Positions 1-26,424 of a stretch of DNA of 64,000 nucleotides are shown here, one piece after another. The notes beneath the pieces were generated by a model that did no database searches, was not told the origin of the DNA, and saw nothing but the letters and a program-made list of their open reading frames with translations. The stretch spans positions 22,077,207 through 22,141,206 of the forward strand of contig NC_086354.1 in the NCBI RefSeq assembly GCF_036324505.1, written 5' to 3'. Positions within the stretch are counted from its first letter, which is position 1. Every line of letters begins with the position of its first letter. The translations under genes were made by a program, and so were the position numbers. Source of the stretch: Eleginops maclovinus. Its lineage: Eukaryota; Chordata; Actinopteri; Perciformes; Eleginopidae.

Positions 1-560
1 AGCCCGTTTTCTAAAGTGCTGATTCTGTGACTTTCCCTTTCATGCAAATGAGCTGAAGATGGCCACGCCTCTTTGGAGCATCATGATCTCTCTCTCTGAA
101 GAGAGAAGTTTCTAACGGAGAGACTCAGCTAAACGCTGCCGTGATTAAGCCCCATATTGTGTTCCAAACCACATCATTATTTCTGAAACACTTCTCAGTG
201 TTTACCTCTAGAACAGAGACATTATATGTGTTATATAAACAACAACTCTAAGTCCCTCCTGCAGACATCCTGCACAGAGACACAGAGGTGCTGCGGAGGG
301 GATTCAGCTCGCGACTGTATATTGGGGACGATAGGTCGGGACGTGTCACGTGGGCGGGACATTGCCAGGAGTTCAATGTAAAGCCAACCCAGATTTTGGT
401 TATGAGATCATATCCGCAGCAAATCTGGATCAGCTCGTTTGTTCCCCCCATTTTTAGAGATGTGGGTAAGGAAGAAAAGAGAGAGGGTTGTATTTTCTGA
501 CACTTTGTGAGTCTCCGTACACACCGGGGACACACACCCTTAATTGCCCGGTGGGTGTTA
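1..560. repeat. Probable interspersed repeat in svil intron
   Basis: This is upstream intron of svil. The composition is unlike the AT-rich introns that follow (GC-rich patch with a CACGTG-containing segment near 345-360 and polypurine runs). It looks like a dispersed fish repeat, but I see no clear terminal repeats or target duplication. No exon is recognised here. The ORFs on both strands across 248-670 have no family resemblance. Confidence 0.3.
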
Positions 561-761
561 AAATGTGCCAAATAAGTAAACAAATATACTTGCCTTGCCT
601 GAAATCTGTAAAGCAATGTTTTGTGTCGCAATAATAATGTCTTTCTAACTTGAAGGGGTTTCCTGTGCATGCACTCCTGCTATTATGTCAAATTCTACCC
701 ATGTTTTGTCTTTCTTTTAAAGCCTAAAGTAGTTTCTCCTTTGTTTCTCCTCACTGATCAG

Positions 762-12706
<11,945 letters not shown>

Positions 12707-13430
12707 GCAAGTTTTTTTTAAATTGAAGATGGAAGCAGCGGATAAAAACTGGCCTGTTGAGACGGGAGACACAGGAAATGTCACATTAACCTGTTTTGAT
12801 GGAAACACGCGAGGACATTGGGATGGAAAAGTACCAGGAATCTGAAGATGAGGAACACGGAGGATGACACTCGCCTTGCTTATAGTCATGTTTCACCTTT
12901 AAACTTTGTCATTACCTAACAAAAAATACAAACGTTTTAAGAGAAGGTTGAAAAAACCACAACCTTGCTTCGGTTCATACACGGTGTTTTGGAGTCCCCT
13001 CCAAAGTCAGGATTTAAGAATGGAAATGTGCACATAGTACGCTTGGTGTCAGAGTGCCATGCTATGTATGTATGTGTGTGTGCGGCTGTATATAATGTTT
13101 GTGTGTAATGTGTATTTGTGTACATGTGTGTAAAAACAAATCCCGTCACGTCAGATGTTGTGAGGGAAGTTTTCTTTTCTGTCCGGATGCTGTCAGGCCA
13201 CGTAGGATCTCATGTCGCTCCACTGTGTTAAAACTGCTGAGGCGTGACCTACCGAGATGTAAGAGTTGTAATTGTAAAGGTTTGACGAGGAAGAGAAACA
13301 GCAGCTCTGAATGTATAGTGCCTTGCTTTTTGTGTACAGTTTATATACAGAAATTCTAGTCTGCATTTTTAAAGACTTTCTTTGTGATATCAGACATAGT
13401 GAATTAAATCACAATAATGCTCAACTCAAA
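12707..13430 (+). other. svil: svil 3' UTR (end inferred)
   Basis: Non-coding sequence follows the svil stop. A variant polyadenylation signal ATTAAA lies at 13403-13408 and no better AATAAA is seen nearby, so the transcript probably ends near 13,425. A Pumilio-type site TGTATATA sits at 13087-13094, inside a TG-rich stretch. Both are sequence motifs only; use is inferred. Confidence 0.5.
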
Positions 13431-13569
13431 AACATGTCTTTCTGTGTCTTCTGGATTCAAACATTTTCACCATGTAATTATTATTCAACCCTTAAATGTG
13501 CAATCACATCTTAAAATTAGTTTTGGAAAATTCATTGATTGCTTTTTTCTTTCATTACATCCATATTAA

Positions 13570-13806
13570 ACTGTTATTACACATCTGTACACCCATGTTA
13601 CACTATTTCTACCCTACAGTACACCGACTGTAATCACACTATTACACCCCTTATATACACGCATATTAATCTGTCATTACACATTAATACACCCTCCATT
13701 ATACCCACGTTACACTGTTATTAGACCCATATTACACCAATATCACACCAATATTACACCCCTATTTCACCGTAATTACACTTTTGTTCCACCAGTTTTA
13801 CACATG
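13570..13806 (+). repeat. Degenerate tandem array of ATTACACC-like units
   Basis: Words such as TTACACAT, ATTACACC, GTTACACT and ATCACACC recur about every 10-16 bp for some 240 bp. It lies just beyond the predicted svil 3' end. The units are too diverged for a simple satellite call but are clearly periodic. Confidence 0.7.
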
Positions 13807-13837
13807 GACACATGACTGTATTGCCAGGATACAGAAA

Positions 13838-13925
13838 CCACGTTGGGATTTTAGCCTTTGCAGACCATTTACATGCACAAAAACCTATATAACACACTAC
13901 AGGAAAGGGAAAACCTTAAAAAAAA
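13838..13925 (+). mobile_element. 3' fragment of the window's commonest MITE-like family
   Basis: The block GGGATTTTAGCCTTTGCAGA, then CCATTTACATGCAC and CACACTACAGGAAAGGGAAA, matches the 3' part of copies at 20570-21155, 39405-39785 and 61040-61260. Confidence 0.7.
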
Positions 13926-15500
13926 GCACTCTTAAAATACCTTTCTTATAATTGGTGCATAATTATGAGCTGTAGAAACAAGCTATCTGTGATTCTGAGG
14001 GACTGTAACCACATCAAAATCCTGTTGTAGGTTCCATCATGCAACAACACAATGTGTGCTCCGTCAATCATTCATGAAAACACAAGGTAAAATACTGCGA
14101 AGATTCACAGCAATGTCAAACCCTCTCTCTCATTCAGCAGAGGGTCCAGAGTCTAGCCTTTATTCCCAGAACAGCACAGTGTGTGACTGCCAGGTAAACT
14201 CACTGTTAGCATCCCTGACAGCAGAGAATGAGAAACATGAGAGCCATTGAAGCTAACAGTGGAGTAATTCTCAAACTAAAGGTAAATCCCATTTAGTAAT
14301 ATTGGAACAGGTGGTGCCTCCTCTGGATAAATGTTTCAGGCTTGCAATGAAAATTAGGATTAAAATGTTCAATACGTGGTAACACATATGTTTCCTGTTA
14401 TCAATAAATCCCAGAAAGAAAGGCCAACTGGAGACAGGAAGGAAGTGTTCAGGTAATGCTACCCAAACCTCTTACAATAGCACACATTTAGTGAGTATTC
14501 ACAGAAGGATGGTGTGTGTGAGAATGACCCAAATCATGGCAATGTTCATGGTAAAGTAGACAAGATTTATGCAATCAATTGGTTTGTTTTTATTAGTTCT
14601 TGGATGATAGCCCTGATGAGTTTAGCCTTCTCCCAGGAGCATGTCATAAGGCACTTTTGCCGCAAGGTGGCAGTATAATGCCAGATTTGATGTATCCCTT
14701 GTATTTAGAACAGGCAGGATGGACACTGTTTGGACTTTTATGTACCTTTCTTAAATGATGTTAAGGCTTTGTTCATACTGCAGCAAATTATGATGTGATT
14801 TTAAAAACGTTTCTGAACAAAAAAATGGAGGCCCTTTCAAGAAAAAATAATAGCAGTATTTCATTCAACTATATATTTGAAATGCTAGGTGGAGATGAAT
14901 CCAATAAAAGGTCAAATGTGTCGTATTTGGAGTCACTGGGTCACATGACATAAAACTAAGGAAAAAATAATAAGACTTTTTAACAAAACAAATGCTGGAT
15001 TGTCATTAAAATACTCATATGAAATATAAAGTAGAATAAAATCCAATAAAAGGTGCAGTAATATAATCCTGCATTGATTGAGTCTGTTGATCACATGACA
15101 TGGTGAAAGTAATAAAAGGAACAACACTCAAAACAAACACTGCGTATTTCTTTCAAAACATTACATTATATATATATAAAAATAGATAAATGAATAAGTA
15201 CTGAAATCCTTTTTGTGTTATTTGTTAACTGTAGTAATGATATCTGGTATGAACTGGTAATCACTGAGTTACTTGTCATGGAAGCTAATCAAAATAAATG
15301 TAAATTAAATATTACACAGAATATTTTGGCATACTTTTTAGATTAATGGGCAAGTGAATATAGTGATACATTTATAAGTAGTGTACCAAGAAAACCTAAA
15401 CTAAACTAGTGTACTGTGCGCTGTTGTGAGGCTTTTATTGTGAAAGAGCCTTCGCTTCCTGTTACACTATTTACGAACATGAGCCTGACTTTTGGACTAG
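13926..15500. other. Intergenic DNA between svil and thioesterase gene
   Basis: AT-rich sequence with no recognisable gene. Apart from the CTCF-like motif I see no RNA gene and no mobile element with clear ends. Confidence 0.6.
14660..14673 (+). promoter_or_regulatory. Candidate CTCF site between svil and the thioesterase gene
   Basis: CCGCAAGGTGGCAG matches the vertebrate CTCF core consensus CCGCGNGGNGGCAG at 13 of 14 positions. It sits between two genes, where an insulator would be plausible. This is a motif match only. Confidence 0.35.
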
Positions 15501-15519
15501 TTTTAACCGGGGTTTAACC

Positions 15520-15578
15520 CAACCAGCAGGTACAAAACAACGGGAAAGAACGAAAGTGCATCTTTCAACACCGAGAAG
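15520..15578 (+). promoter_or_regulatory. Possible non-coding first exon of the thioesterase gene
   Basis: The coding exon begins right after a splice acceptor (ttccag ending 16070, only 5 bp before the ATG), so an upstream non-coding exon is needed. A strong donor AAG|gtaagg at 15576-15584 is the best nearby candidate. The 5' edge is unknown. Confidence 0.4.
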
Positions 15579-16075
15579 GTAAGGTTAAGTGACCAATCTA
15601 CCCGGGGTTTCCAAACATTAACAGCTCATACGGTTTTAGTACGAAGAGCAGAGGTAGGAGAAGTAATCAGATTGCATTCAAAATGTTCCTCCAGTGAAAG
15701 TAGAAAGTACTCTCATCTAAATGTACTTAAAGTAGCGACAGTAAAGTAGTCATTGTCTGATTGGTCCATTTCAGAATAATATCTCTGATATGTTTTAGAA
15801 TGATTGATCATTAAAGTGTTCTCAGAGCTGGTAAAGGTGCAGCTAGTTTGAATGGCTTTGTATACGGCAGGGTAGCTGCTGGATTTACTGCAGGTGAACT
15901 AAAGTCTGATTTAAGGGCTGCTTATATTTACCATCATTAATCCTAATCTGCCTAGCAACTAACGGGATTAAATAAAAGTAGTGGAGTAGAAGTACATGAT
16001 TTACCTCTTCGAAAACAATGGATTAATCCTTAAAACTGAATGTATTTTTAAAGCTTTTCATATGTTCCAGAAGAG

Positions 16076-16538
16076 ATGTCCTCCCAGGTCAGACTGCGGC
16101 TGCTGCCCAGAGCCAGATGCATGTTCGACGAGCCGGTCCAGGTGAAGGTGACCGGGCTGAGGTCCAGACAGGTGGTCACCATGAGAGCCGGAACCACCGA
16201 TGAGAAGGGAGTGACGTTCAGCTCCTCGGCCACCTACAAGGCTGACGGGAGCGGGGAGATCGACCTGCAGAGAGACCCCTCCCTCAGCGGGACTTACACT
16301 GGGGTCGAACCCATGGGCCTGCTGTGGTCCATGAGGCCAGACACCTTGCACAAAAGGTTCATAAAAACACGCTCACTAAACCCCCAGGTGGTGAAGTTCT
16401 CTGTGCATGAGGAGGAGCAGGAGGAGGAGGGCGGGATGCTGGCAGAGGCGACCAATGAGAGGCTTCTGGTCGGGGACGGGGTCCGCCGGCGCCCGGTCAA
16501 AGATGGGAACATTTGTGGAGTCCTGTTTACTCCCCCAG
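16076..16538 (+). CDS. Thioesterase gene coding exon 1
   Basis: Encodes residues 1-154 and the first base of codon 155: the N-terminal acyl-CoA thioesterase/BAAT domain and a variable Glu-rich loop (HEEEQEEEGG), ending at NICGVLFTPP. Acceptor ttccag ends at 16070; donor gttagt at 16539. Confidence 0.92.
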
Positions 16539-18904
16539 GTTAGTCCATTCCTCTCCAAATCAAACACTAGTGCATGGCTAAAGCCTGATAAAGCTAATTC
16601 CTTTCAGGAACCAATAAGTCGCTGAGAGGCTGAGGTCCGGCCTGGTTGCTTTGAATAAAATCTTAATTTAATGAAAATGGTTGCCTTATTATCACATGTA
16701 CAACATATAGTCTGTATAATCCAGTTATTAAAAATTGCGTTCAACAGAAAATACACCGACCCTCTCACTCTTTCCCTCACACACCTCACACAGGTGATTT
16801 TTGACTCCAACAATGATAAATAACAACATAAAAAAAGACCAATAACAAATTGTAACCAACCAAAACTCCGTATTAAATCTACAACACTAAGTACCAGTGT
16901 TGCAGTCAAGTCACTATGCCTCAAGTCCAAGTCCAGGTTCAAGTCTCCAGTGTTCAAGTCCAAGTCATTAAAAAAAATTCCAAGTCGAGTCCGAGTCGAG
17001 CCCACTTCTCATCCAAGTCAAGTCCGAGTCGAGTCCCTATTGATCAAGTCTGGGGGGGGGGGGACACACGATAGCAGAGCGAAGAGGTACAGGAGGCGTA
17101 GAGCGAGGAGATCATTGCCCACTAGTTAATCGATTGTGGATGGCGTCGTGCTCGCGGACGGAATAAGAAAAAACTAAATGGGTCGCGAAATACACCTGGG
17201 CGGTCTGCCCAAGTAAAGTCTATGTGTGGGAAACCCTGTGTTATTAAACTTCAACTTCGTCGACCTCAGGGCTTTAATGACAAAGTCGAGTCCTTTCGAG
17301 TCATCGCGAGACCGAATGCACAAGTCCGAGTTCAAGTCATTAGTGCTCAAGTCCAAGTCAAGTCACGAGTCTCTAAATTTAGTGCTGTAGTACTCGAGCC
17401 CGAGTCCCGGACTCGAGTACTACAACACTGCTAAGTAGCACCGTCTGACATCCATGGCTCCAACAACACTAACCCTAACCCATAGTCACCACGAGATCAT
17501 GGATTACCGTTTTTAAGCGTCTGTTTACACATTTTGTTGAAACCTACGTGTTTTTTTGGAACAAGAAGTGACATGAGAGGATGGAGCAGGGGTTGAGATC
17601 ATAGTCAGAAAAATCTTTTTTGTGGTGTAATAAATCAAGTGAGAAGAAGGGTCATTTTTTCATAGTCTTCTATACAATCTGACTGTAGAGACATTATACA
17701 CACTGCAGGTTCAAGGCTCTCCTGCATCGGCTTTAGTTTTCAGACCTGCTTTTCTTTTTGTCTTTACTCAGGAGAAGGTCCGTTCCCTGCTGTGCTGGAT
17801 CTGTACACTTTCGGTGGAGGTTTGTCGGAGAAAAGGGCCTCTCTGCTGGCCAGCCGGGGATTCGTGGTTCTGACTGTAGCGCTGTACGGCTACGATGACA
17901 TGGCGAAGAACATCAAAGAGGTCCATCTGGATTACTTTGAAGAAGCGATAAAGTTTTTAAAAATGCAAGATAAGGTGAGTACAGGCCACTGAAGGTGCTG
18001 AAGTTGGAAATATTTAAAATTCTTTGCTCAGTGGCAACAGACCAATGGATGATTGCTTACAAAAGAGCTAATCTTGTGGGCGTTAAAGTCATATGATTGC
18101 ATTCCATTTCCTTTAGCTGACACTGTTATCCAAAGCGACTTACAATAAGTGCATTCAACCATGAGGAAGCACACTCAAAAGCAAAAATCCTGCAGTTACC
18201 TATCTATAAGTCCAACCAGATGAAGTGCTGCTGCATTAGCTTCTCTTAAAGCCAAAGAAAAACAAGCAGCTCACAGTTTGCTCGTTTGTCCTCAGGTTGG
18301 CAGCAAAGCAGTCGGTGTAATATCCATTTCAAAGAGTGGAGATCTTGCACTATCTATAGCCTCTTACCTGCCAGACGTTGGAGTCACAGTGTGGATTAAT
18401 GGCTGCTCTGCCAACACCATGTTACCCCTCTTCTACAAAAAAAGCCAGATCCTCCCTGCGTTGATGGTGGACATGAGCCAGATGATTCCTACAGCGTCCG
18501 GGGCCTTTAACTGCAAGTATGTGCTGCAAAATCCCCTAGCAGAGGAGAACAAGGCCACCCTGGTCCCCATCGAACAAGCCCAGGGACGCTTCCTCTTCGT
18601 GGCTTCAGAGGACGATCTCAACTGGGACAGCAAGGCCTACATGGAGGACATGGTGGAGAGACTGCAGCGTCACGGGAAGCACAACTTCGAGAGTGTGTGT
18701 TACCCCGGAGCGGGACATTACCTAGAGCCTCCGTACGGACCCTATTGCCCCTCCAGTTTTCACGGGGTTGCAGGAAAGCCGGTCCTGTGGGGGGGTGAAC
18801 CCAAGTCCCACGCAGCGGCTGAAGACCACCTGTGGAATAAGATCCAAGAGTTCCTCAGAACTCACCTGAGCTGTGGAGCTCCGCAGACTAAAGCCCGGTT
18901 ATAG
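16076..18904 (+). CDS. Acyl-CoA thioesterase / BAAT-family enzyme, probably peroxisomal
   Basis: Complete gene of 424 codons in three coding exons: 16076-16538, 17772-17974 and 18296-18904. The family hydrolyses acyl-CoAs or transfers acyl groups to glycine/taurine. Residues 1-140 form the N-terminal Ig-like domain (FDEPVQVKVTGL, GVEPMGLLWSM); the rest is an alpha/beta-hydrolase. The nucleophile is Ser234 in SISKSGDLALSIASYL, with Asp329 (FVASEDDLNW) and His363 (PGAGHYLEPPY). These positions match the BAAT triad almost exactly, but BAAT proper uses Cys, so hydrolase activity is more likely. The usual GxSxG is SxSxS here. The protein ends ARL, a fit to the PTS1 consensus. The ATG follows a splice acceptor by 5 bp and is the first in frame. 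Teleost acot1-like or baat-like naming cannot be settled from sequence alone. Confidence 0.93.
16895..17430. mobile_element. hAT-type MITE with AAGTC-rich interior
   Basis: The 536-bp element sits in intron 1 of the thioesterase gene. Ends: CAGTGTTGCAGT at the left, and the right end reads CAGTGTTGTAGT on the other strand. It is flanked by the 8-bp duplication CTAAGTAC (16887-16894) / CTAAGTAG (17431-17438), 7 of 8 matching. Inside are arrays of CAAGTC/GAGTC words and a G run near 17050. It has no coding capacity, so it was mobilised by an external hAT transposase (inferred). Confidence 0.85.
17772..17974 (+). CDS. Thioesterase gene coding exon 2
   Basis: Encodes GEGPFPAVLDLYTFGGGLSE, KRASLLASRGFVVLTVALYG and YDDMAKNIKEVHLDYFEEAI, the start of the alpha/beta-hydrolase fold. 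The GGGL..KRASLLASRGF motif is typical of the family. Donor gtgagt at 17975. Confidence 0.93.
18103..18165 (+). repeat. Short dispersed repeat, 'TTATCCAAAGCGACTTACAA' family, copy 1
   Basis: TTAGCTGACACTGTTATCC, AAAGCGACTTACAATAAGTG and CATTCAACCATGA match 62350-62408 closely. This block is very common in fish genomes. Here it lies in intron 2 of the thioesterase gene. Confidence 0.6.
18296..18904 (+). CDS. Thioesterase gene coding exon 3 (catalytic)
   Basis: Encodes residues 223-424: the nucleophile Ser234, Asp329 and His363, the family motif VLWGGEPKSHAAAEDHLW, and the C-terminal ARL before TAG at 18902. Acceptor gtcctcag. Confidence 0.94.
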   Translation, partial: VGSKAVGVISISKSGDLALSIASYLPDVGVTVWINGCSANTMLPLFYKKSQILPALMVDMSQMIPTASGAFNCKYVLQNPLAEENKATLVPIEQAQGRFLFVASEDDLNWDSKAYMEDMVERLQRHGKHNFESVCYPGAGHYLEPPYGPYCPSSFHGVAGKPVLWGGEPKSHAAAEDHLWNKIQEFLRTHLSCGAPQTKARL

Positions 18905-19006
18905 ACACAGAACATCATCATATGAAGACAACACAAACAGCTGATTGTAAGTAATCGTATAGCGAATAACTCAACGTTTGATTTGATGATCGTTGATGTG
19001 CTGAAA

Positions 19007-19012
19007 AATAAA
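19007..19012 (+). terminator. Polyadenylation signal of the thioesterase gene
   Basis: A canonical AATAAA lies about 105 bp after the stop codon, followed by a T-rich stretch. This implies a short 3' UTR. Confidence 0.7.
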
Positions 19013-20569
19013 TGCTTATTTTGTAGCCCTAGAGTTGTACCTTTACTAATGTATGCTGCTAAAAAAAGTGGCATAGCTGTGATGAGTTGAACAATGATTG
19101 AGAGTCATTGAATCAAACGACATGGACGCTGAAAATGATAAAGATTTATGCTGAATCATCATTTAATTATTCATTTAAAATAGAAAAAGCACCAAAATCC
19201 TCTTTAAAAAAAGGTTGGTCCTCCTTGTCCAGTCTTTCATTTACAATTCCACATTGACTGAAGTCCTGAGCTCACATGATATTAATGCTATGAATATATA
19301 CACATATAAAATAAGCACTTTTTGAACATTAAAGTAGAGGAACATAATACAAAGATGAACCGCAGAATAGGGCCTCTTATAGAAGTATAGAAGTAGTACT
19401 CTTTAATGAGTAAGGATTGGAAACTGTGCAATCAATCCTTAATAATGTCTGTTTCCGTGTGTGTTTTGTTTTTGCAACCAGCGCTGCTGACGCCTCTTGT
19501 ATCCATTCCAAACATCGGGAGGAGGCTTGGTGGAAATGTGTGAAGCTTTTTTTATGGGTTTATAAATGTTTCAACCTTCCCTTCAGGCCGCAGCCAGTCA
19601 CCTCGAAACAACCTTGGCAAAACAAAATAGAAAGAGAACTATAAAGGAAATGAGAGGCTGAGAAACAAAACATGACTTATTGGTAACTATCGCATCCTGC
19701 TCTTTCCATCCCGCTCAGAGTCGAGAGATACCGCGTTATTGTTCCTACCCGGCTCGCTACAGAGCGAGTTCATCAAGATAGCAGCAGCAGCCGCCTTGAT
19801 CTGCCTCCTCCATTTATTGAGCAGCAGCGTGGAAAAGCTCTCTGGCTGCCGAGCGTTCTTTGTGTTTACGTGTCTGACTGCTCCCTTTATGTCATTTCAG
19901 CTGCACACAGCTCTCATCAGCCTCCGGCTTCTGAAAGGCAGGGAATTGTATTTTCCACTACTGTACCTGCACCAAAAGATGCACCGGGATCAGAAGCTTG
20001 AGCTCCCGTGTTCCTCTGTAAAACTGGGTTTATGTTTGTGTTAGCAACAGAGCCTTTGAGGAGAACACTTGGAGGCTGTAAGGAAAGTAATTTGTAAGCT
20101 TGTGCAATATCACAAAGTGGATGAATTAATGTTAACACGACTCCTTTGGGGAACAGAATTAGATAACTGCTGATAGCAATGCTGTCAGTGAGAGCAGAGC
20201 CATCCTTTCCTGAGATAAATAGGTTGCTTTGGTCAAATAATGAGCTGCAAAACATGCATACGCACTTCTAACCAGCTAGTTTCTTAGCCATCTTCCTTTT
20301 TTTTTACATTTCCTGTAGACATTTTGGAAAGATTCTGATCAAATATACATATATGTTTGCAATTAGAGGCCTTTAAGACAAAGCACATGGTCCTAAAAGC
20401 ACTCTTGGATTCTTCTGGAGAAATTCAGCCCTATTTTTTGCCATTAATCTAAACTAGACTTGTCTTTTTGTTGACCTACTTGCAGTACTTACTCCTGTAT
20501 CTGTAGCTATGTTTGTTAACCAACATTTTGAATTATTTTAGCTGTAGGTCTGAGTTAATTTGTCAAATA
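19013..20569. other. Gene-free DNA, start of the 30-kb gap
   Basis: No gene, RNA or clear mobile element is recognised. The ORFs here (for example at 19739-20044) lack any family resemblance. Confidence 0.6.
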
Positions 20570-21155
20570 TGAGCGCCACATCAGGTCATCTTCAGGGTCA
20601 TATTTGTATTTTCTGTCTCTCCTGGGACTTGTCTCCATGCTCTAATGTTCAAAAAGCTCTTTATGTTTCTCATACTGCCTGTACTGCAGGCCCTCCTTTC
20701 ACCCTCTGTCTGAAACCAGAGCCCAGTCAGCTCTGTTGTGATTGGTCAACCGCTTACAGATGTCCCGCCCCTCAGCCTATACATTGTGTTGGAGCGCTAG
20801 TCAATAGAAGCAGTGTCCGAACTACGGGGGGACTCGGGGGATCCGAGACCCCCTGAAACTGACACGAGATCCCCCGAAAACATGATTTGGGAAATGTTGG
20901 GGGGTCTCTAAAATATCAGTCAAGAGAAAAATGGGACCCCCCGAAAATCTCGGCATAGTTCGAACACTGAATAGAAGTGCAATTGTTACGAAGTGATGTC
21001 ACTATGATCTGAAAGTAACAAAGGAGTCCAGGCTGTGGGGGGAAGTGTGTGGGAGAGAAACTCCCTCTGCAGGGAACAGGGATTTTAGTCTTTGCAGACC
21101 ATTTACATGCACTAAAATCTATGTAACACACTACAGGAAGGGGAAACAGCTCCTT
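20570..21155 (+). mobile_element. MITE-like element (commonest family), interrupted copy
   Basis: It contains the family landmarks: CATGCTCTAATGTTCAAAAA, CACCCTCTGTCTGAAACCAG, GTGATTGGTCAACCGCTTA, GATGTCCCGCCCCTCAGCC and CCATTTACATGCAC, in the same order as 39405-39785. It is interrupted at 20811-20969 by a hAT MITE. The family starts with TTAAAG and ends in a similar inverted sequence in other copies, which suggests a TTAA-inserting (piggyBac-like) MITE; that class is inferred. Confidence 0.75.
20811..20969. mobile_element. 159-bp hAT-type MITE nested in another repeat
   Basis: Ends: CAGTGTCCGAACTACG at the left; the right end reads CAGTGTTCGAACTATG on the other strand. Perfect 8-bp target duplication AATAGAAG at 20803-20810 and 20970-20977. 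The interior holds runs of G/C around GGGGATCC and GACCCCCC, also arranged as inverted repeats. Non-coding. Confidence 0.9.

Positions 21156-24714
<3,559 letters not shown>

Positions 24715-24808
<94 letters not shown>
24715..24808 (+). repeat. (CA)n microsatellite, ~94 bp
   Basis: Pure CA array. Confidence 0.97.
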
Positions 24809-24811
<3 letters not shown>

Positions 24812-25379
24812 AAGTGATGATAGCTATTCAAATGCATATTATAATTTTGAAAATCAACAGGTATTGAGAAAATATGAATAGACAATAACATGGAATTGCG
24901 TTCCCCTGCTGCTGGAAGGCACTCGGGTTAACGGCTGAGTTTCTCCGTATTGCAGACACATGGTTTGCAGCGTGCCGGAGTCACGGCGCCTGCACAGTAA
25001 CGTGAGAGCGTGCTGCAGTGTCTCCTCAGGTGATTCACAGTCAGGTTTTTTAAGTGGATCTCACACCTCGCTGCTCTGAGCTCTCTACACCGGTGGGGAA
25101 TCGCTGGGGAGTGGACATAATCTCATCTCTATAACACACACACTGTTACCCTGGAGCCACACACTGACACTAGCCTATCTGAAGAAGATTTAGAAACATT
25201 TATTGAATATTGATCGTAAAGATTGACCAATTGGTGAATGGCACAAGTTTGGGTTAGGTTGGATTGAAAAAACCCATCTCCTATTGTCTCCCTGTTATAA
25301 AGACCTCTGTAGGGTGGGCGACAGGTGCAAACACGCTAACGGTCCAAAACATTTCCATGACAAGAAACATACTACAGCT

Positions 25380-25560
25380 TCAAAAATGATGCAAATATAG
25401 AAATACAAATGTGCAAAAACACATGCAAAACAAAGACACATCTTCACCAACTTCACGAAGCAGGCGCATTATTTGCAGCGTTTTGTTTATGCAACACTTT
25501 GAGTGAATGCTGCACATGCTTCCTCAACTTGGTGAAGATGTTTCTGGCGTTTGTTGGGGG
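25380..25560 (+). repeat. Dispersed repeat, 'CAAATGTGCAAAAACACATG' family, copy 1
   Basis: Shares the block ACAAATGTGC(A/C)AAAACACATGCAAA and following 'CTTCAC...CATG/GCGCAT' words with 44040-44200. Function and family are unknown. Confidence 0.55.
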
Positions 25561-25750
25561 AAGCAGCATGTTTCTTTAAAATATAAATATCACATTTGCA
25601 CGAGTTGTTGTTGTAATTAAAATGTTAAAACTTAGGGACAATGTCCTTTAAAAATCTCTGAGAAAAAGCAATAAAGCCTAATAATGAGAATTATACTGAT
25701 TAAATGTTCTCCTTCATTAGTGAAACATTGAAATACCAATGCCTATAAGC

Positions 25751-25923
<173 letters not shown>

Positions 25924-25982
25924 CCCTCTCCTGACTTTAACACAACCAGGAAGGCCTGTAAACACAACACAGTTTGTTTTTA

Positions 25983-25984
<2 letters not shown>

Positions 25985-26074
<90 letters not shown>

Positions 26075-26090
26075 TGTGTGTGTGTGTGTG
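25985..26090 (+). repeat. (TG)n array, ~106 bp, facing the CA array
   Basis: A TG array with one TA interruption near 26068. It lies 65 bp after a 167-bp CA array, so the two are self-complementary. Confidence 0.96.
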
Positions 26091-26424
26091 TCTGAAAGGT
26101 CTGGAAATAATTAAGATAAGGGCTTGAAGGGACGTAGACGGGGGAGGGAGGGGGAGGCTGACAGACATGCATCTCCTGGCTATATTTAGCGGAGTGAGGT
26201 ATTCAGAGGCTGGACAATTCCTCCGTTGCTGCAGACGCCTTTTTCCCCACTTTCCCTATGTGTAACCAACAGCTACACCTGAGATTCTTCAACACATTTG
26301 CTTGTTGTTGTTTGTTTTGAAGAAAACAGAGCGAAACACAGCGTTCACACTTTCATTCTGCACTACACTGAGTCTTTGTTATGACGTATGTTTTGTAAGC
26401 TATCACAGAATTTAACATCTCAAG

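Noticed and set aside
248..670. 140-codon minus-strand frame near the left edge
   Set aside because: It lies in a probable interspersed repeat in a svil intron with no family similarity.
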